64,000 nt of DNA. Source: Xiphias gladius (Eukaryota > Chordata > Actinopteri > Istiophoriformes > Xiphiidae). The notes beneath the pieces were generated by a model, which worked only from the letters and a program-made list of their open reading frames with translations, did not search any database and was not told where the DNA came from. The stretch covers positions 21,927,501 through 21,991,500 of the forward strand of contig NC_053422.1 of the NCBI RefSeq assembly GCF_016859285.1, read 5' to 3'. The position numbers were made by a program, and so were the translations under genes. Positions 62,713-64,000 of this stretch are shown piece after piece. How positions within the stretch are numbered: position 1 is the stretch's first letter; each line of letters starts with the position of its first letter.

Positions 62713-64000
62713 ACAACAGCTCAGACCTCCTGCACTCTTTCATCTGGCTGTTTCAACATCCCTCTGTCCCCTCCACCCCTTCCACTGCACTCTCTTAAAC
62801 AAATCCTCTTGGTTCTGACAACCTACTAACTCTTAAATAAATCCTGCCCAATGTGAGATCCCGGCCATTCCCTCCTGACCCAGACAATACCCCTCCAAAT
62901 ACATACACACACACACAAACATACACACAGAGTGCTCCAGGTCAGAACTGTGACCTATCCAGACTTTGACCTGCGCGGGTGAAATAGTCAAAGTCCTTGT
63001 GGACTCAAATGTCCTCTTGGCTTCTAAAACCGCAGTCTCTCCTTTACTTTCTTTTCTCCTCTTCTCTTTCTCGCTCGCTCTCCTTTCCCTCGAGCCCCTC
63101 TGGAGACTCAGTGATAACCAGGGTAGACGGGAGGAGGAAGGGAGCGGAGGAAAGAGGGATGGAGGGAGGGGGAGGAGAGTGGTGAGAGGGAGTTGTGATG
63201 TCCCGACTCAGGGATATTTAATCCTCTCTGTGAGGGGCGAGCGTCTCTCTCCCTCTGTTTGGCTTTTGGAGATCAAAGAGGCCGTTCAGATCCTGGCAAG
63301 ATCCCTCGCTCTCTCCTCCTGAGTGGACCAGAGACTCACACAGACACACACATACGCTTAAGTAGCCTACTTGCGGTGACTGGCGAGGATGTTGGTGGTG
63401 GCGGTAATGAGGCAGTGATTGATGGGACTTTATGCTGCTTTACCCCACTGTCTTAAACCACCAGTATATGAGTCTCTGACTCCAAATAAAATCAAATCTG
63501 TGTGCAGAAGAAAAATGAGAAGAGAAAAAGCCCCACATTTGGGTTGAACTTTAGCTTTATCTCCATGGATTTACACTATTTAAAAGATAACTTCTTGCTC
63601 CTCACCGTGACTCCCTATCTTCTTCAGGTGGCAGTCAGTATAGTCGTAGTATAGTCATTCATCTGCAGTCTGAGAAAGCACCAAATGCAATTTTGTTTCG
63701 AAGTGTACTGTTGGCTTCAGGCCATGACCATAATGCTAATGTGGATACATTTGAAAAACCATCCTTTTTTTTTTTTTTCTGGCTTGGCCCTCCACCCACA
63801 CTAAATTGATAATTCATTCCCAGGAAACAGATTATTTAAAAAATGCTCTCTAAAATGAAGACATTTGAGAGCTCTCGTCTCACATTATGTTCTTTAAGGG
63901 GAAAGTGGAGTTTTTTGAGAACACTGAGGTACAGCTGTCATAAGAATTCAGGCATGTTATTGTCACATAATCGACTTGTAGCATGTAATCACGACATCAC

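Larger units (their letters stand above)
54631..64000. other. pou3f4 5' flank, part 3: no gene
   Basis: No gene recognised to the window end. It contains a GT tract (55.59-55.67 kb), a fish repeat fragment (55.98-56.07 kb), a candidate regulatory block (57.69-57.99 kb), a BED-finger fragment (60.46-60.64 kb), a mariner-type palindrome (61.07-61.16 kb), a G-rich minisatellite (62.67-62.71 kb) and pyrimidine/purine-rich DNA (63.04-63.3 kb). Octamer words occur at 54955, 55856 and 57726. The rest is AT-rich unique sequence. Confidence 0.6.

Overview
The window is vertebrate nuclear DNA, almost certainly from a teleost fish and probably a spiny-rayed (percomorph) one. The evidence is intron-split genes with GT-AG junctions, many long CA/GT microsatellites, fish-type DNA transposon remnants, and three genes whose translated exons match vertebrate HDX, RPS6KA6 (RSK4) and POU3F4. 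There is no operon, CRISPR array, prophage or rRNA/tRNA gene that I can see. || Layout: 1-3.5 kb is a repeat-studded 5' flank (CA, CAG and CCA/CTC runs, a consensus CRE beside a C-rich tract). hdx (+) runs from a CpG-containing promoter near 3.5-3.74 kb to a poly(A) signal at 10827; nine coding exons assemble in frame into 773 residues with two atypical homeodomains. rps6ka6 (+) follows, with a promoter near 11.7-12.0 kb and 22 coding exons from 12036 to 26053 that assemble in frame into 727 residues with two kinase domains; its 3'UTR ends near 26.7 or 27.25 kb. The interval 27.3-33.5 kb is non-coding. pou3f4 lies on the minus strand as an intronless 362-codon gene (34689-35777), tail to tail with rps6ka6. 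From about 36 kb to the window end (about 28 kb) I find no gene: the sequence is microsatellites, transposon remnants (two of them nested insertions), and blocks of low-repeat, homeobox-site-rich DNA that look like conserved regulatory elements. || How the genes relate: they are not a pathway. They are a linkage group that, as I recall, is also found at human Xq21 (POU3F4, RPS6KA6, HDX in the same relative orientations). HDX is a nuclear homeodomain protein of poorly known role, RSK4 is an ERK/PDK1-controlled Ser/Thr kinase, and POU3F4/Brn-4 is a neural and inner-ear transcription factor. The long gene-poor flank on the 5' side of pou3f4 is where long-range enhancers would be expected, since deletions upstream of human POU3F4 cause X-linked deafness. 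|| Most notable observations: an intron of rps6ka6 that is largely a (GT)n tract abutting the 3' splice site; three short introns whose length is a multiple of three and which lack stop codons; the two hdx homeodomains encoded by exons of identical length and junction; an unannotated-looking in-frame upstream hdx exon; two nested transposon insertions; a broken BED-finger/hAT gene start; a 21-bp perfect-arm mariner-type palindrome; and several octamer (POU) sites in the pou3f4 flank. I did not find a convincing new multi-gene biological system. All conservation and repeat-family statements are from memory and were not searched.
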